Source of the DNA: Lentimicrobium sp.
GTDB taxonomy: Bacteria; Bacteroidota; Bacteroidia; Bacteroidales; Lentimicrobiaceae
Assembly (NCBI GenBank): GCA_013336205.1
Contig: JAAXUD010000017.1
Coordinates: 1-13,986 of the forward strand
Length of the DNA: 13,986 bases
Direction of reading: 5' to 3'
The notes beneath the pieces are model-generated. The model worked only from the letters and a program-made list of their open reading frames with translations, had not been told where the DNA came from and made no database searches. The translations under genes and the position numbers were made by a program. This document shows positions 1 to 7,743 of the stretch, one piece after another. Positions within the stretch are counted from its first letter, which is position 1. Each line of letters begins with the position of its first letter.

Positions 1-18
1 AAGTAAAAGATATCGCAT
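1..18 (-). CDS. Possible start of a further minus-strand gene, cut by the window edge
   Basis: An ATG at 16-18 (minus strand) opens a frame reading MRYLLL before the window ends. It lies 22 bp downstream of the dihydroorotase stop on the same strand. A Met-Arg start followed by leucines would suit the beginning of a signal peptide or lipoprotein. In related Bacteroidota I recall a small DUF4296-type lipoprotein gene after dihydroorotase, but six codons cannot confirm that. It could equally be chance. Confidence 0.3.
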
Positions 19-40
19 GGCAGGTTTAAGGAATTTTCAG

Positions 41-1396
41 TTAACGGTTAAAAAGCAGTCGCTCTCCCAATTGGGAATCATCAAAATTATTATTGCTCCA
101 CGCCAGGTGGCCTCCGACAAAAGTATGGGTTATTTTGGAGCAAAAAGTCTGGCCTTCGAAAGGAGACCATCCGCATTTGTAAAGGATATTTTCAGCATTC
201 ACCGTCCAGCAGGCATCCGGATCAACCAGAACCAGGTCGGCATGATAGCCCTGTCGGATAAAACCCCTGCGGTCGACATTAAAAATCCGGGCAGGTGCAT
301 GGCACATCTTTTCCACAACCATGGCCGGCGATAGTTTCTCTTCCTTACTCATTTCGAGCATGGCTACCAGCGAATGCTGAACCAGCGGTCCGCCCGACGG
401 GCATGAGAAATAAGATTTCGACTTCTCCTCCTTTGTATGCGGTGCATGATCCGTAGCCACCACATCAATATGTCCATCAAGCAAGGCTTTGAGCAAAGCC
501 TCTTTATCTGATCTGGACTTAATGGCCGGGTTCCATTTTATCCTTGAGCCGAGACGGTCATAATCTTCCTCCGAAAACCACAGATGATGAACACAGACTT
601 CCGCGGTGATCCGTTTACTGCCATTGGACGGTTTATTTGAAAGCAGTGAGATTTCATCCGCCGTTGAAAGATGAAGGATATGAAGCCGGGTATTGTGCTT
701 CAGCGCGAGTTCAACCGCCAGGGTGCTGGACTTAAGGCAGGCTTCCCGACTGCGTATGTATGGATGTGCATTCACAGGCACCAGTTCACCAAATCTTTCT
801 TTGTGTCGTGCTGTATTTTCAATAATGGTTTTTTCATCTTCGCAGTGAACCGCAACTAAGGTAGGCGAATGCTTGAAAATCCCTTCAAGTGTCTCTAAAT
901 TATCAACCAACATATTACCGGTAGAGGCACCCATAAACACCTTGATGCCACATACGGTGCGAGGGTCAGTTCTTACAATCTCACTCAGGTTATCGTTGGA
1001 AGCACCCATATAAAACGAATAGTTGGCAAGCGACTTTTCCCTTGCCATGCGGTACTTTTGTTCCAGCAACTCCTGGGTAAGTGTATTGGGCACTGTGTTG
1101 GGCATTTCCATAAAAGAAGTTATACCCCCTGCAACTGCTGCCCGGCTTTCAGTATACAGATCCCCTTTGTGTGTTAAGCCCGGATCACGAAAATGGACCT
1201 GGTCGTCAATCACACCGGGAAGCAGCCATTTGCCTTTTGCATCAATAAGTATTGCATCGTTAAGGCCTTCAATACCAATGTCCTGTATCCCTTCAGCTAC
1301 CAGGCTTATCAGGCCATTATTAATAAGGACACTTCCTGTAAAAGCCCTGCCTTCATTAATGATGGTGGCCCCTGAAATTAAGTATTTCTTTTTCAT
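41..1396 (-). CDS. pyrC: Dihydroorotase (class I type, Bacteroidota clade)
   Basis: Cytosolic amidohydrolase that interconverts N-carbamoyl-L-aspartate and dihydroorotate, the third step of de novo pyrimidine synthesis. At 451 aa it is full length for the family. Visible landmarks are the metal-site strand DDQVHFRDPG (64-73), the likely carbamylated lysine K152 in GIKVFMGASTG, H184 in VAVHCEDE, H242 in LHILHLST, and the catalytic aspartate D316 in ATDHAPH. The C-terminus ends GERLLFNR. The first histidine of the usual HxH motif is Gln66; as far as I recall, the Porphyromonas gingivalis enzyme has the same DDQVHF sequence, so this is a clade trait rather than damage. The ATG start directly precedes the first beta strand. 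The gene lies 79 bp after the glycosyltransferase on the same strand and has its own candidate -7 element and leader hairpin, so it may be both read through and separately initiated. Confidence 0.96.
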   Translation of the reverse strand: MKKKYLISGATIINEGRAFTGSVLINNGLISLVAEGIQDIGIEGLNDAILIDAKGKWLLPGVIDDQVHFRDPGLTHKGDLYTESRAAVAGGITSFMEMPNTVPNTLTQELLEQKYRMAREKSLANYSFYMGASNDNLSEIVRTDPRTVCGIKVFMGASTGNMLVDNLETLEGIFKHSPTLVAVHCEDEKTIIENTARHKERFGELVPVNAHPYIRSREACLKSSTLAVELALKHNTRLHILHLSTADEISLLSNKPSNGSKRITAEVCVHHLWFSEEDYDRLGSRIKWNPAIKSRSDKEALLKALLDGHIDVVATDHAPHTKEEKSKSYFSCPSGGPLVQHSLVAMLEMSKEEKLSPAMVVEKMCHAPARIFNVDRRGFIRQGYHADLVLVDPDACWTVNAENILYKCGWSPFEGQTFCSKITHTFVGGHLAWSNNNFDDSQLGERLLFNR

Positions 1397-1413
1397 GGAA
1401 AATGTGCTTCACC

Positions 1414-1431
1414 ACCTGACAACCATCAGGT
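1414..1431 (-). promoter_or_regulatory. Hairpin in the dihydroorotase leader
   Basis: Perfect 6-bp inverted repeat ACCTGA/TCAGGT with a 6-nt loop, lying 17 nt upstream of the pyrC ATG and just downstream of the predicted transcription start. On the minus strand the 3' arm runs into AGGTGG, the only purine-rich stretch near the start. That stretch is about 15 nt from the ATG, farther than a normal ribosome binding site. A regulatory role is inference only. Confidence 0.35.
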
Positions 1432-1439
1432 TCGCTTTG

Positions 1440-1447
1440 CAAAGGTA
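1440..1447 (-). promoter_or_regulatory. Candidate -7 promoter element for dihydroorotase
   Basis: On the minus strand this reads TACCTTTG, an exact match to the Bacteroidota sigma-ABfr -7 consensus TAnnTTTG. It would start transcription near 1434, about 38 nt before the pyrC ATG. I see no clear TTTG at the -33 position, so this may be a weak internal promoter of a glycosyltransferase-pyrC operon. Confidence 0.5.
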
Positions 1448-1475
1448 TGAATAATAAGGTGGAATTGTGCCTGGT

Positions 1476-2207
1476 TCAGGCAGCCTTTTTGGGTCTGATA
1501 CACTTGAACCGGAGCTGGATAACACCCAGAATAGCTTCACGAAAGATACCGCTGCTCATTTTAGAGGTGCCTTCAGTACGATCGGTAAAGATAATGGGGA
1601 CTTCTGTTATTTTGAAACCAAGTTTCCAGGCGGTATATTTCATTTCTATCTGGAAGGCATAACCGGTAAACTTAATGCGCTCAAAGTCAATAGTTTCAAG
1701 AACTTTCCTTCTGTAGCATTTAAATCCGGCCGTTGTATCCATTATTTTCATGCGGGTGATGGTGCGCACATAATAGGAAGCGAAGTAAGACATTAAAACC
1801 CGGCCCATTGGCCAGTTTACAACGTTTACACCTTTTATATACCTTGAACCGATGGCCACATCAGCGCCCTGGTTGGCACAGGCATCATACAGCTTCAACA
1901 AATCATCGGGATTGTGCGAAAAATCGGCATCCATCTCGAATACGTAAGAATAACTATGGCTCAACGCCCATTTAAAACCATGTATGTAAGCGGTGCCAAG
2001 TCCCAGTTTACCTTTACGCTCTTCCATATGCAATCGACCGGTAAACTCTGGCATCAGGCTACGGACAATGGCAGCGGTACCGTCAGGAGAATTGTCTTCT
2101 ACAATCAGAACATCAAATTCCTTATTGAGTGAGAAAACTTTGCGGATAATCCGCTCGATATTCTCTTTTTCGTTGAAGGTGGGAATTACAACCAGACTAT
2201 CTTTCAC
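1476..2207 (-). CDS. Polyprenol-phosphate mannose synthase-type glycosyltransferase (GT2)
   Basis: GT-A fold family 2 glycosyltransferase of the Dpm1/Ppm1 type. Family members transfer a sugar, usually mannose from GDP-mannose, to a polyprenyl phosphate at the inner membrane, giving a lipid-linked donor for glycosylation. The 243-aa length fits the short single-domain form. Seen in order: VVIPTFNEKENI (6-17), VEDNSPDGT (36-44), the DxD metal site MDADFSH (D93, D95), GSRY (120-123) and the acceptor-side TTAGFKCYRR (158-167). No C-terminal membrane segment or GtrA-like domain is present. The start is GTG at 2205-2207; an in-frame TAG lies two codons upstream and the first catalytic strand begins at residue 5, so no other start fits. 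Sugar specificity (mannose versus glucose or another) cannot be read from sequence. Confidence 0.9.
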   Translation of the reverse strand: MKDSLVVIPTFNEKENIERIIRKVFSLNKEFDVLIVEDNSPDGTAAIVRSLMPEFTGRLHMEERKGKLGLGTAYIHGFKWALSHSYSYVFEMDADFSHNPDDLLKLYDACANQGADVAIGSRYIKGVNVVNWPMGRVLMSYFASYYVRTITRMKIMDTTAGFKCYRRKVLETIDFERIKFTGYAFQIEMKYTAWKLGFKITEVPIIFTDRTEGTSKMSSGIFREAILGVIQLRFKCIRPKKAA

Positions 2208-2251
2208 ACGCTAGGTTTTAAAGAGCGAAATTAAACTAAAATCAGTGTATG

Positions 2252-2259
2252 CAAAACTA
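2252..2259 (-). promoter_or_regulatory. Candidate -7 promoter element for glycosyltransferase-pyrC
   Basis: Minus-strand TAGTTTTG matches TAnnTTTG and sits in the 100-bp gap after the EEP protein gene. Transcription would start near 2246, giving a leader of about 40 nt. No convincing -33 TTTG is visible. Confidence 0.5.
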
Positions 2260-2307
2260 AAAGAGGTGAAATCAGGAAAAAATTAAGAAATTTTAATGAT
2301 TGATCGT

Positions 2308-3345
2308 TTACCTGCTTAAAATCAGGAAAGTTGGCAGGTGATCGCTGTAACCATTGAGGTATTTTCCACCTGCAAATGTCCTGAAAGGATTTCCCGCATA
2401 TTTACCTTCCTGTTCCAATAAGAATTTCTCATTATAAACCCCGGCACTCTGAAATTTCCAGCCTCTTCCTCTTCTGCTGATCAGGGGTTCTGAGATTATG
2501 ATCTGATCAAAAAGGTTCCACTTACCCTTATAGGTAAGCGATCCTTTCCCACTTTGGTGGATTTCCCACATTGGGTTATACAACTCCCCTTTATTAATGC
2601 CGGCTCTTTGTCCTTTCGCACCCAAAACAACCGCCACACTGCTGTCGGCAGGATCATCATTCAGATCTCCCATAAGGAATATCTTTGCTTTTTTATGCTT
2701 AACTGCAAGGGAGTCAATTAAATGCCGGCTGAGTTTTGCGGCTTCAGCCCTGTACTCCGGACCACTATAGCGTGATGGCCAGTGATTCACAATAATACTG
2801 ATCTGATCGCCATCCAGCTCACCGGTCACCACCAGTTGATCACGCGTTAAAAACTCAGGCTGCCCTGCTATGGTCAAACGATTTGATGTGGTATGAATAA
2901 CTTTGAAAACTGAAGGCTTATAAAGCAGCCCAACGTCAATACCACGCTCGTCGGGCGAATCATAATGCACAATCTGATAATCCATCTTATCAAGCGGTGC
3001 GGTTTTAATCAAATCTTCAAGAACCCCAAGGTTTTCCACTTCGGCGAGTCCGATAACAGAAGGCCCGCCGGCAACACTTCCTGAACCTATTTGAGCAATT
3101 ACACTTGCCATATGAGCTAGTTTGGTATTGTAACGCTCCCGGGTCCAGTTGCTTTTCCCGGAAGGAAGAAACTCAGCATCATTGGTTTTCGGATCATCAA
3201 TGGTATCAAACAGATTCTCCAGATTGTAGAAAGCAATGCAGGAAAGCTTAGCCTCGTTTTTCTGAGCGAATGCCTGAAAAGAGCCAGACAGGAGTATTAC
3301 GAAAAAAGAAATAAATAACAGATGGGAGTTTCGGAACAATTTCAT
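2308..3345 (-). CDS. Secreted endonuclease/exonuclease/phosphatase (EEP) family protein
   Basis: A 345-aa exported member of the DNase I-like EEP superfamily: Mg-dependent phosphodiesterases or phosphatases, in this setting most likely a nuclease. Residues 1-28 are a signal peptide ending FAFAQ-like (SFQAFAQ), with no lipobox cysteine. Catalytic signatures follow in order: FYNLENLFDT (N41), the metal ligand E102 in GLAEVEN, DERGIDVGLLYK (132-143), NHWPSR (H188), GDLNDDP (D227, N229) and the terminal YSDHLP (D335, H336), so all key residues are present. The frame is open further upstream to a GTG at 3408, but that codon overlaps the predicted -7 element and would put 21 residues before the signal peptide; ATG at 3343-3345 is the better start. 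An in-between ATG at 3361-3363 is possible. It is divergent from the lamin-tail/TonB/PLD operon. Substrate is not determined; without a T9SS tail it should stay periplasmic or leave by another route. Confidence 0.9.
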   Translation of the reverse strand: MKLFRNSHLLFISFFVILLSGSFQAFAQKNEAKLSCIAFYNLENLFDTIDDPKTNDAEFLPSGKSNWTRERYNTKLAHMASVIAQIGSGSVAGGPSVIGLAEVENLGVLEDLIKTAPLDKMDYQIVHYDSPDERGIDVGLLYKPSVFKVIHTTSNRLTIAGQPEFLTRDQLVVTGELDGDQISIIVNHWPSRYSGPEYRAEAAKLSRHLIDSLAVKHKKAKIFLMGDLNDDPADSSVAVVLGAKGQRAGINKGELYNPMWEIHQSGKGSLTYKGKWNLFDQIIISEPLISRRGRGWKFQSAGVYNEKFLLEQEGKYAGNPFRTFAGGKYLNGYSDHLPTFLILSR

Positions 3346-3407
3346 TCTGTATGAATTAATCATGAGATAGTAAATAAAGAAGTCAGGATAGTAAACCTGA
3401 AGGGCCA

Positions 3408-3415
3408 CAAAGATA
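3408..3415 (-). promoter_or_regulatory. Candidate -7 promoter element for the EEP gene
   Basis: Minus-strand TATCTTTG matches TAnnTTTG. The predicted transcript starts near 3402, giving a leader of about 57 nt to the ATG at 3345. This argues against the longer frame beginning at 3408. No clear -33 TTTG is visible. Confidence 0.5.
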
Positions 3416-3557
3416 TTGATATTATCAGATATTTTCAGTTACTCATTGTTCCCTGATAGTTACGGAAATGGAAATATCACGTCATTAGCATGGCCGCTGT
3501 GTTTAATAACGCTTCCGTCCTGATAAACCAGATAATGCTTTACAATTCTGCACCTGA

Positions 3558-3595
3558 GTTACTTGCATCAGAATGTTAAATATTTAACAAGTAAC
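3558..3595. promoter_or_regulatory. Nested palindromes, possible operator
   Basis: A perfect 16-bp palindrome TGTTAAATATTTAACA at 3574-3589 is nested in a perfect 8-bp inverted repeat GTTACTTG (3558-3565) / CAAGTAAC (3588-3595). It lies just upstream of the candidate -33 element of the lamin-tail operon, a position that suits an activator or a regulator of the divergent pair. No family of regulator is recognised from the sequence. Confidence 0.45.
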
Positions 3596-3617
3596 AGATA
3601 AATAATCAGAAATGCCC

Positions 3618-3647
3618 ATTGCCACTGAGAAAATACTTGTACTTTTG
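3618..3647 (+). promoter_or_regulatory. Promoter of the lamin-tail / TonB receptor / PLD operon
   Basis: TACTTTTG at 3640-3647 is an exact -7 match (TAnnTTTG), and ATTG at 3618-3621 lies 18 bp upstream, near the expected -33 spacing. Transcription should start about 3652-3655, 55-58 nt before the ATG at 3710. I found no comparable promoter before the next two genes, which favours one transcript. Confidence 0.6.
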
Positions 3648-3709
3648 TAGCCTGAATGATTATCCTTCAGATAAAAAATATTCTTTAAATAATTTAATAT
3701 CATCAGCTT

Positions 3710-4789
3710 ATGAAAGTTTTTTTACCCATGATTGTTGTATTATTTACAACACTTTTTGCATCTGCACAAACACCCAACGACCTGTTCTTTTCAGAATACG
3801 TAGAAGGAAGCGGCAACAACAAAGCCCTTGAAATTTACAATCCAACCAACCAGACCATTGATCTGAGCGTTTATTATGTGCTACGTTTCAGCAACGGTGC
3901 TTCCACTTTCGCCGAAGGAGGTGCAACCCGCCTCTCAGGAACCCTGGAACCATTTAAAACATTTGTACTGGTAAACGGTCAGACAACCTCTACCCCAACT
4001 TCTCCGGCATGTAGCCCTGTTCTTCAGGCACTGGCCAACCAGCTCGATGGGGTTTATCCTGCACCTACCTACATGAATGGAAACGATGCTATGGCGTTGG
4101 TTAAAACTCCCAATGGGGAAGCTCCGAATGCCGATATGTCAAATGTTACATCGGTTGACCTCTTCGGTCAGATTGGCCTTGGTGCTGCAATTGCTGCCAA
4201 TACCGGCTGGTCATATGTGCAGGATTCTACGTTATCTTACAATAATTCAAACGATGTTCCTGTTACAGGAAAAGTAGTAAATTATATTGTTCAGAAAAAT
4301 GCTACAGACGGAAGCTCATTCGGCCCTTTCTGGATGTCATGGACTTCAGATCACTCCCTGATCCGCAAATCTACCGTTGTTAAAGGTGTTTTGGTTAATC
4401 CAAATCCATTCAATGTTAAAATGGAATGGGATACAGTTCCTGCTGTACTCGATACAAATGGCTTTTTTGTATACAAAGACATCTGGACAAACCTTGGTTC
4501 GCATGAGTGTGTAGCCGCTTCAGCTGGCATCGATGATAATACTTCCGGTTCATGGTTTGCTGTTTATCCAAACCCGATAGTTTCAGACCGCTTCAGCCTC
4601 GTATCAAAACTACCGGTTAAAGAAGTTGAAATTTATGGTGTAACCGGTCAAAAATTCTTCAATCAATCTTATGAAAACAGAAAGAATGAGATTGAAGTTG
4701 GTCCATTTAAACTTGCCAAAGGAATTTATATTGTGAAAGTAACTTCCTCAAGCAATGTTACCACCGTTAAAAAAATACTGGTTAACTAA
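3710..4789 (+). CDS. Lamin-tail-domain protein with T9SS C-terminal sorting domain
   Basis: Predicted secreted or cell-surface protein of 359 aa. Residues 1-20 are a signal peptide ending FASAQ. The lamin tail domain (LTD) runs about 22-268; its hallmarks are LFFSEYVEGSGNNKALEIYNPT (in pieces at 25-46), a middle strand ending FVLVNG (85-90), NGNDAMALVK (123-132) and a closing NLGSHE. The C-terminal part (about 283-359) is a type A T9SS sorting domain: VYPNP (285-289), EIYGVTGQ, then KGIYIVKV and KKILVN. The bacterial LTD is a binding or adhesion-type beta domain, commonly joined to secreted EEP, calcineurin-type or beta-lactamase-fold hydrolases; here no catalytic domain is attached. It is first in the likely operon, 100 bp before the TonB receptor and divergent from an EEP protein. 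Role inferred: a surface binding partner for the neighbouring hydrolases. Confidence 0.88.
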   Translation: MKVFLPMIVVLFTTLFASAQTPNDLFFSEYVEGSGNNKALEIYNPTNQTIDLSVYYVLRFSNGASTFAEGGATRLSGTLEPFKTFVLVNGQTTSTPTSPACSPVLQALANQLDGVYPAPTYMNGNDAMALVKTPNGEAPNADMSNVTSVDLFGQIGLGAAIAANTGWSYVQDSTLSYNNSNDVPVTGKVVNYIVQKNATDGSSFGPFWMSWTSDHSLIRKSTVVKGVLVNPNPFNVKMEWDTVPAVLDTNGFFVYKDIWTNLGSHECVAASAGIDDNTSGSWFAVYPNPIVSDRFSLVSKLPVKEVEIYGVTGQKFFNQSYENRKNEIEVGPFKLAKGIYIVKVTSSSNVTTVKKILVN

Positions 4790-4825
4790 ACTTGCACCTG
4801 ATTTTAATAATTCATGCCATTATCG

Positions 4826-4862
4826 GGCACCTGAAAGTGAGCAATGTTTCAGTTCAGGTGCC
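4826..4862 (+). repeat. Intercistronic inverted repeat
   Basis: Perfect 10-bp stem GGCACCTGAA (4826-4835) / TTCAGGTGCC (4853-4862) with a 17-nt loop; CTGAAA/TTTCAG inside it gives a competing shorter hairpin. GCACCTGA also occurs once more at 4794-4801, directly after the lamin-tail stop. No U-run follows on either strand, so it does not look like a standard intrinsic terminator. It may be a weak terminator, processing site or mRNA stabiliser between the first two genes. Confidence 0.5.
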
Positions 4863-4889
4863 TGATTAAATATTATAAATACCCTCTAA

Positions 4890-7679
4890 ATGTCGCACAA
4901 ATACCTTCTCATTACCTTACTGGTTTTCTTCAATATTTCGGTTGTTGCTCAGAAACAACCGGTTAGTGGTGTTGTAAAAGATTCACTAAGTGGCGAAACC
5001 ATTGTCGGAGCCAATGTTATCATTAAAGGAACCACCACAGGAACCGTTACAGATATTAATGGAAAGTTCACCCTTGAATTAAACAAAGGGAAACATATAC
5101 TGCAGGTTTCCTTTGTTGGTTACAATATGATTACAAAAGAAGTTACAGTTGCAGGCAGTCCCGTAGCCGTGACTTTTACCTTAGGGGCTTCGGTATTTCT
5201 TGATGGCATTGAGGTTACGGCCGATTACGCGAAAGTGCGTGAAACGCCGGTAGCTTTTACAACACTTCTGCCTGCCAAAATTGAAGAACGGCTTTCAGGT
5301 CAGGACATTCCCATGCTGCTTAATAAAACACCCGGTGTATATGCCACACAACAGGGCGGTGGCGATGGCGATGCCCGCATCACTATCCGCGGATTCAGCC
5401 AGCGCAATGTAGCCGTTATGCTGGATGGAATACCTGTCAACGATATGGAAAATGGCTGGGTTTACTGGTCAAACTGGTTCGGATTGGATGCTGTAACCAG
5501 AAGTATTCAGGTACAACGTGGGCTCGGCGCCTCAAAACTGGCACTTCCGTCAGTTGGAGGAACCATGAATATTATCACCAAAGGGATTGACAACAAAAGG
5601 CAATACAGTATAGAACAGGGAGTTGATGCGGAAGGTAAACTGACCACAAACCTGGGTCTTACTACCGGCAGACTGAAAAACGGCTGGGGCATTACCCTGG
5701 CCGGGGCTTATAAAACCGGCAACGGCTGGGTTGAAGAAACCAGTGTTAATGCCTGGTTTTTTTACACTAAAGTTGACAAAATCTGGGGCAATCACTTAAC
5801 CAGTCTCACCGCTTTTGGCGCGCCCCAGACTCACAAACAACGCAACTACAAACGTGCGATTGCAGATTATGACACTGCCTATGCCAAGGAGCATGGTGTA
5901 AATTCAGAAGACATTCCAATAATCAACAACCAGGGAATTGATTATAATGCGCATTGGGGATATATTCAAAGGGATGCTGAACAATGGAACAGCGATTATA
6001 CCGCACGCATCATAGACCCGAATGCAAAGAAAGAAGTATTGAACGAAATGGTAAATACTTATTTCAAACCACAATTCAGTCTTCGCGACCTCTGGACAGT
6101 AAATGACCGGCTTTCGGTTACCAATATTGCTTACTTATCTCTGGGAACCGGCGGTGGTGTTCAGCCCCGAAGCAGTCTTAAGAATACAAATCTGATAACT
6201 CCGGCCGATTACGAAAACAATGATGGCCTTTATGGACAGGACGAAATTGGCCAGATAAACTGGCAAAGCATATACAACCAGAATACAAAACCTACAAACT
6301 CGGGCTTCGGATTTGTTTACCCGATTGACCCGGCTTACAGTGATAAACTCTATTATTCGCGTAACTACCTGGTTCAAAATAGCAACAACCATGTCTGGTA
6401 TGGTTTGCTGTCAACTTTTTCCTATAAACTTAACCAGGAATTCACATTATCAGGGGGTGTTGACCTTAGGTCGTATACAGCAGAGCACTATAGTGAAATT
6501 ACTGATTTATTAGGCGGCGACTATGCCATTGATGTAGCTGATAAGCGTAATAACTATGAATCAGATAGTTCACTGGCCATGAAAAGGGTTGGTGATAAGG
6601 TGAACTTTTATTACGATGGTCTTGTAAACTGGGGGGGCGCTTTCGGATTGATAGAGTATAAAGTAGGTAAAGTCAGTGCTTTTGTGAACCTTACCACTTC
6701 CGTGAGCGGTTACAAAAAGAAAGACTATTTTGGCAACAAAGAGTCTGATTGGAAATACAAACCAGGGTTTACCTTTAAAACAGGAGCAAACTACAATATT
6801 GACAAGCACAACAACGTATTCTTCAATCTTGGGTATCTCTCAAAAACAAAAGATTACAAATACTATTTTTCAGGATTTACTGCTAATTTTCTACCCGATT
6901 CTATTACTAAAAACGAAAAAGTCAAGGCTTTTGAGCTGGGCTACAGTTATGCCAGTAAACAATTTACTGCCAACCTTAACACCTATCTGACTTTATGGGA
7001 AAACAAACCTACAAATCAGGTAAGAGGACAATACACAGACCCTGTAACCGGAGCTGAAGGATATACCTATGGTGATATTCCGGGTATGGATGCCAGGCAC
7101 ATTGGTGTTGAGTTGGATTTTATTTATAAAATAACGGAATCTCTTGATTTTCAAGGCTTAATATCAATAGGCGATTGGATATGGAATAAAAAAATCGAAA
7201 ATCTCCAGATGTATTTCTCAGACAACAATCAGCCGGCAAATGTTTTCAGCTTTGATGCAACCGGCATACATGTTGGCGATGCAGCACAGACCCAGTATGG
7301 TGCAAGCCTCAGGTTTGAGCCTGTTAAAGGCTTATACTTTGAAGGAGGTGCGACTTTCTTCGACAGGTATTATGCTGATTTCAACCCGGAAGAATGCACC
7401 GATGAAGCCGGCAACCCGGTTGAATCATGGAGGATGCCAGCCTATGCCTTAATGGATTTTCATGCCGGTTATCGTTTCAAAATCCAGTCAATGAAGAAAC
7501 TTAATTTCACCTTCAGGTTAAATATGCTCAACGCACTGGATAAAACCTATATTTCAGATGCCAAGAACAATGACACCTACATACAGAACCCATACAATAC
7601 GTTTGATGCGCGCTCTTCCTCAGTTTTTATGGGTGCAGGCAGACAAATTACTGCTTCTTTTAAGATTATGTTTAACTAA
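4890..7679 (+). CDS. TonB-dependent outer-membrane receptor (FecA-like, carboxypeptidase-regulatory N-domain)
   Basis: 929-aa outer-membrane active transporter energised by TonB-ExbBD. A signal peptide (1-20, ending VVAQ) precedes a CarboxypepD_reg-like beta-sandwich at about 24-100, recognised by VSGVVKDSLSGETIVGANV (25-43), GTTTGTVTDINGKF (47-60) and SFVGY (74-78). The plug follows at about 115-232, with LLNKTPGVY, DARITIRGFS, VAVMLDGIPVND and SVGGTMNIIT (221-230). The rest is a 22-strand-type barrel ending in aromatic-rich strands and a C-terminal SFKIMFN. The plug has a FecA-like pattern and no SusD-type lipoprotein is adjacent, so it is not a classical SusC pair. Signal peptide, plug and barrel are all complete. 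It sits between two T9SS-secreted proteins in one likely operon, implying it imports what they bind or release. The ligand cannot be read from sequence; nucleic-acid fragments or phosphate esters are inferred from context, while siderophores or cofactors remain possible. Confidence 0.93.
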   Translation: MSHKYLLITLLVFFNISVVAQKQPVSGVVKDSLSGETIVGANVIIKGTTTGTVTDINGKFTLELNKGKHILQVSFVGYNMITKEVTVAGSPVAVTFTLGASVFLDGIEVTADYAKVRETPVAFTTLLPAKIEERLSGQDIPMLLNKTPGVYATQQGGGDGDARITIRGFSQRNVAVMLDGIPVNDMENGWVYWSNWFGLDAVTRSIQVQRGLGASKLALPSVGGTMNIITKGIDNKRQYSIEQGVDAEGKLTTNLGLTTGRLKNGWGITLAGAYKTGNGWVEETSVNAWFFYTKVDKIWGNHLTSLTAFGAPQTHKQRNYKRAIADYDTAYAKEHGVNSEDIPIINNQGIDYNAHWGYIQRDAEQWNSDYTARIIDPNAKKEVLNEMVNTYFKPQFSLRDLWTVNDRLSVTNIAYLSLGTGGGVQPRSSLKNTNLITPADYENNDGLYGQDEIGQINWQSIYNQNTKPTNSGFGFVYPIDPAYSDKLYYSRNYLVQNSNNHVWYGLLSTFSYKLNQEFTLSGGVDLRSYTAEHYSEITDLLGGDYAIDVADKRNNYESDSSLAMKRVGDKVNFYYDGLVNWGGAFGLIEYKVGKVSAFVNLTTSVSGYKKKDYFGNKESDWKYKPGFTFKTGANYNIDKHNNVFFNLGYLSKTKDYKYYFSGFTANFLPDSITKNEKVKAFELGYSYASKQFTANLNTYLTLWENKPTNQVRGQYTDPVTGAEGYTYGDIPGMDARHIGVELDFIYKITESLDFQGLISIGDWIWNKKIENLQMYFSDNNQPANVFSFDATGIHVGDAAQTQYGASLRFEPVKGLYFEGGATFFDRYYADFNPEECTDEAGNPVESWRMPAYALMDFHAGYRFKIQSMKKLNFTFRLNMLNALDKTYISDAKNNDTYIQNPYNTFDARSSSVFMGAGRQITASFKIMFN

Positions 7680-7695
7680 GCTGTAAATCAAAAAA

Positions 7696-7743
7696 ATGAA
7701 AAGTCACAATAATAACAGAAATAATCAAAACAATCATTCATGA
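7696..7743 (+). other. Tiny asparagine-rich frame overlapping the next start (ATGA)
   Basis: A 15-codon frame, MKSHNNNRNNQNNHS, has seven Asn codons and ends in a TGA that overlaps the ATG of the PLD gene (ATGA at 7740-7743). It fills most of the 60-bp gap after the TonB receptor. It could be a translation-coupling leader, but the stretch is A-rich and such a frame can easily arise by chance. Confidence 0.15.

Larger units (their letters stand above)
3346..3709. other. Divergent intergenic regulatory region
   Basis: 364 bp without a convincing gene, between the divergent EEP gene and the lamin-tail operon. It contains a minus-strand -7 match, a plus-strand -33/-7 pair and a nested palindrome, each listed separately. 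One short frame at its right end overlaps the start of the lamin-tail gene and has no protein-like features. Confidence 0.8.

Noticed and set aside
3346..3408. N-terminal extension of the EEP protein to a GTG at 3408
   Set aside because: The extension precedes a clear signal peptide and its start overlaps the predicted -7 promoter element.
4826..4862. Intrinsic terminator after the lamin-tail gene
   Set aside because: A strong stem but a 17-nt loop and no T-run; no promoter was found before the next gene either, so read-through is more likely.
4890..7679. SusC-type polysaccharide-utilisation receptor
   Set aside because: No SusD-like lipoprotein or glycoside hydrolase is adjacent, and the plug motifs read as FecA-like.
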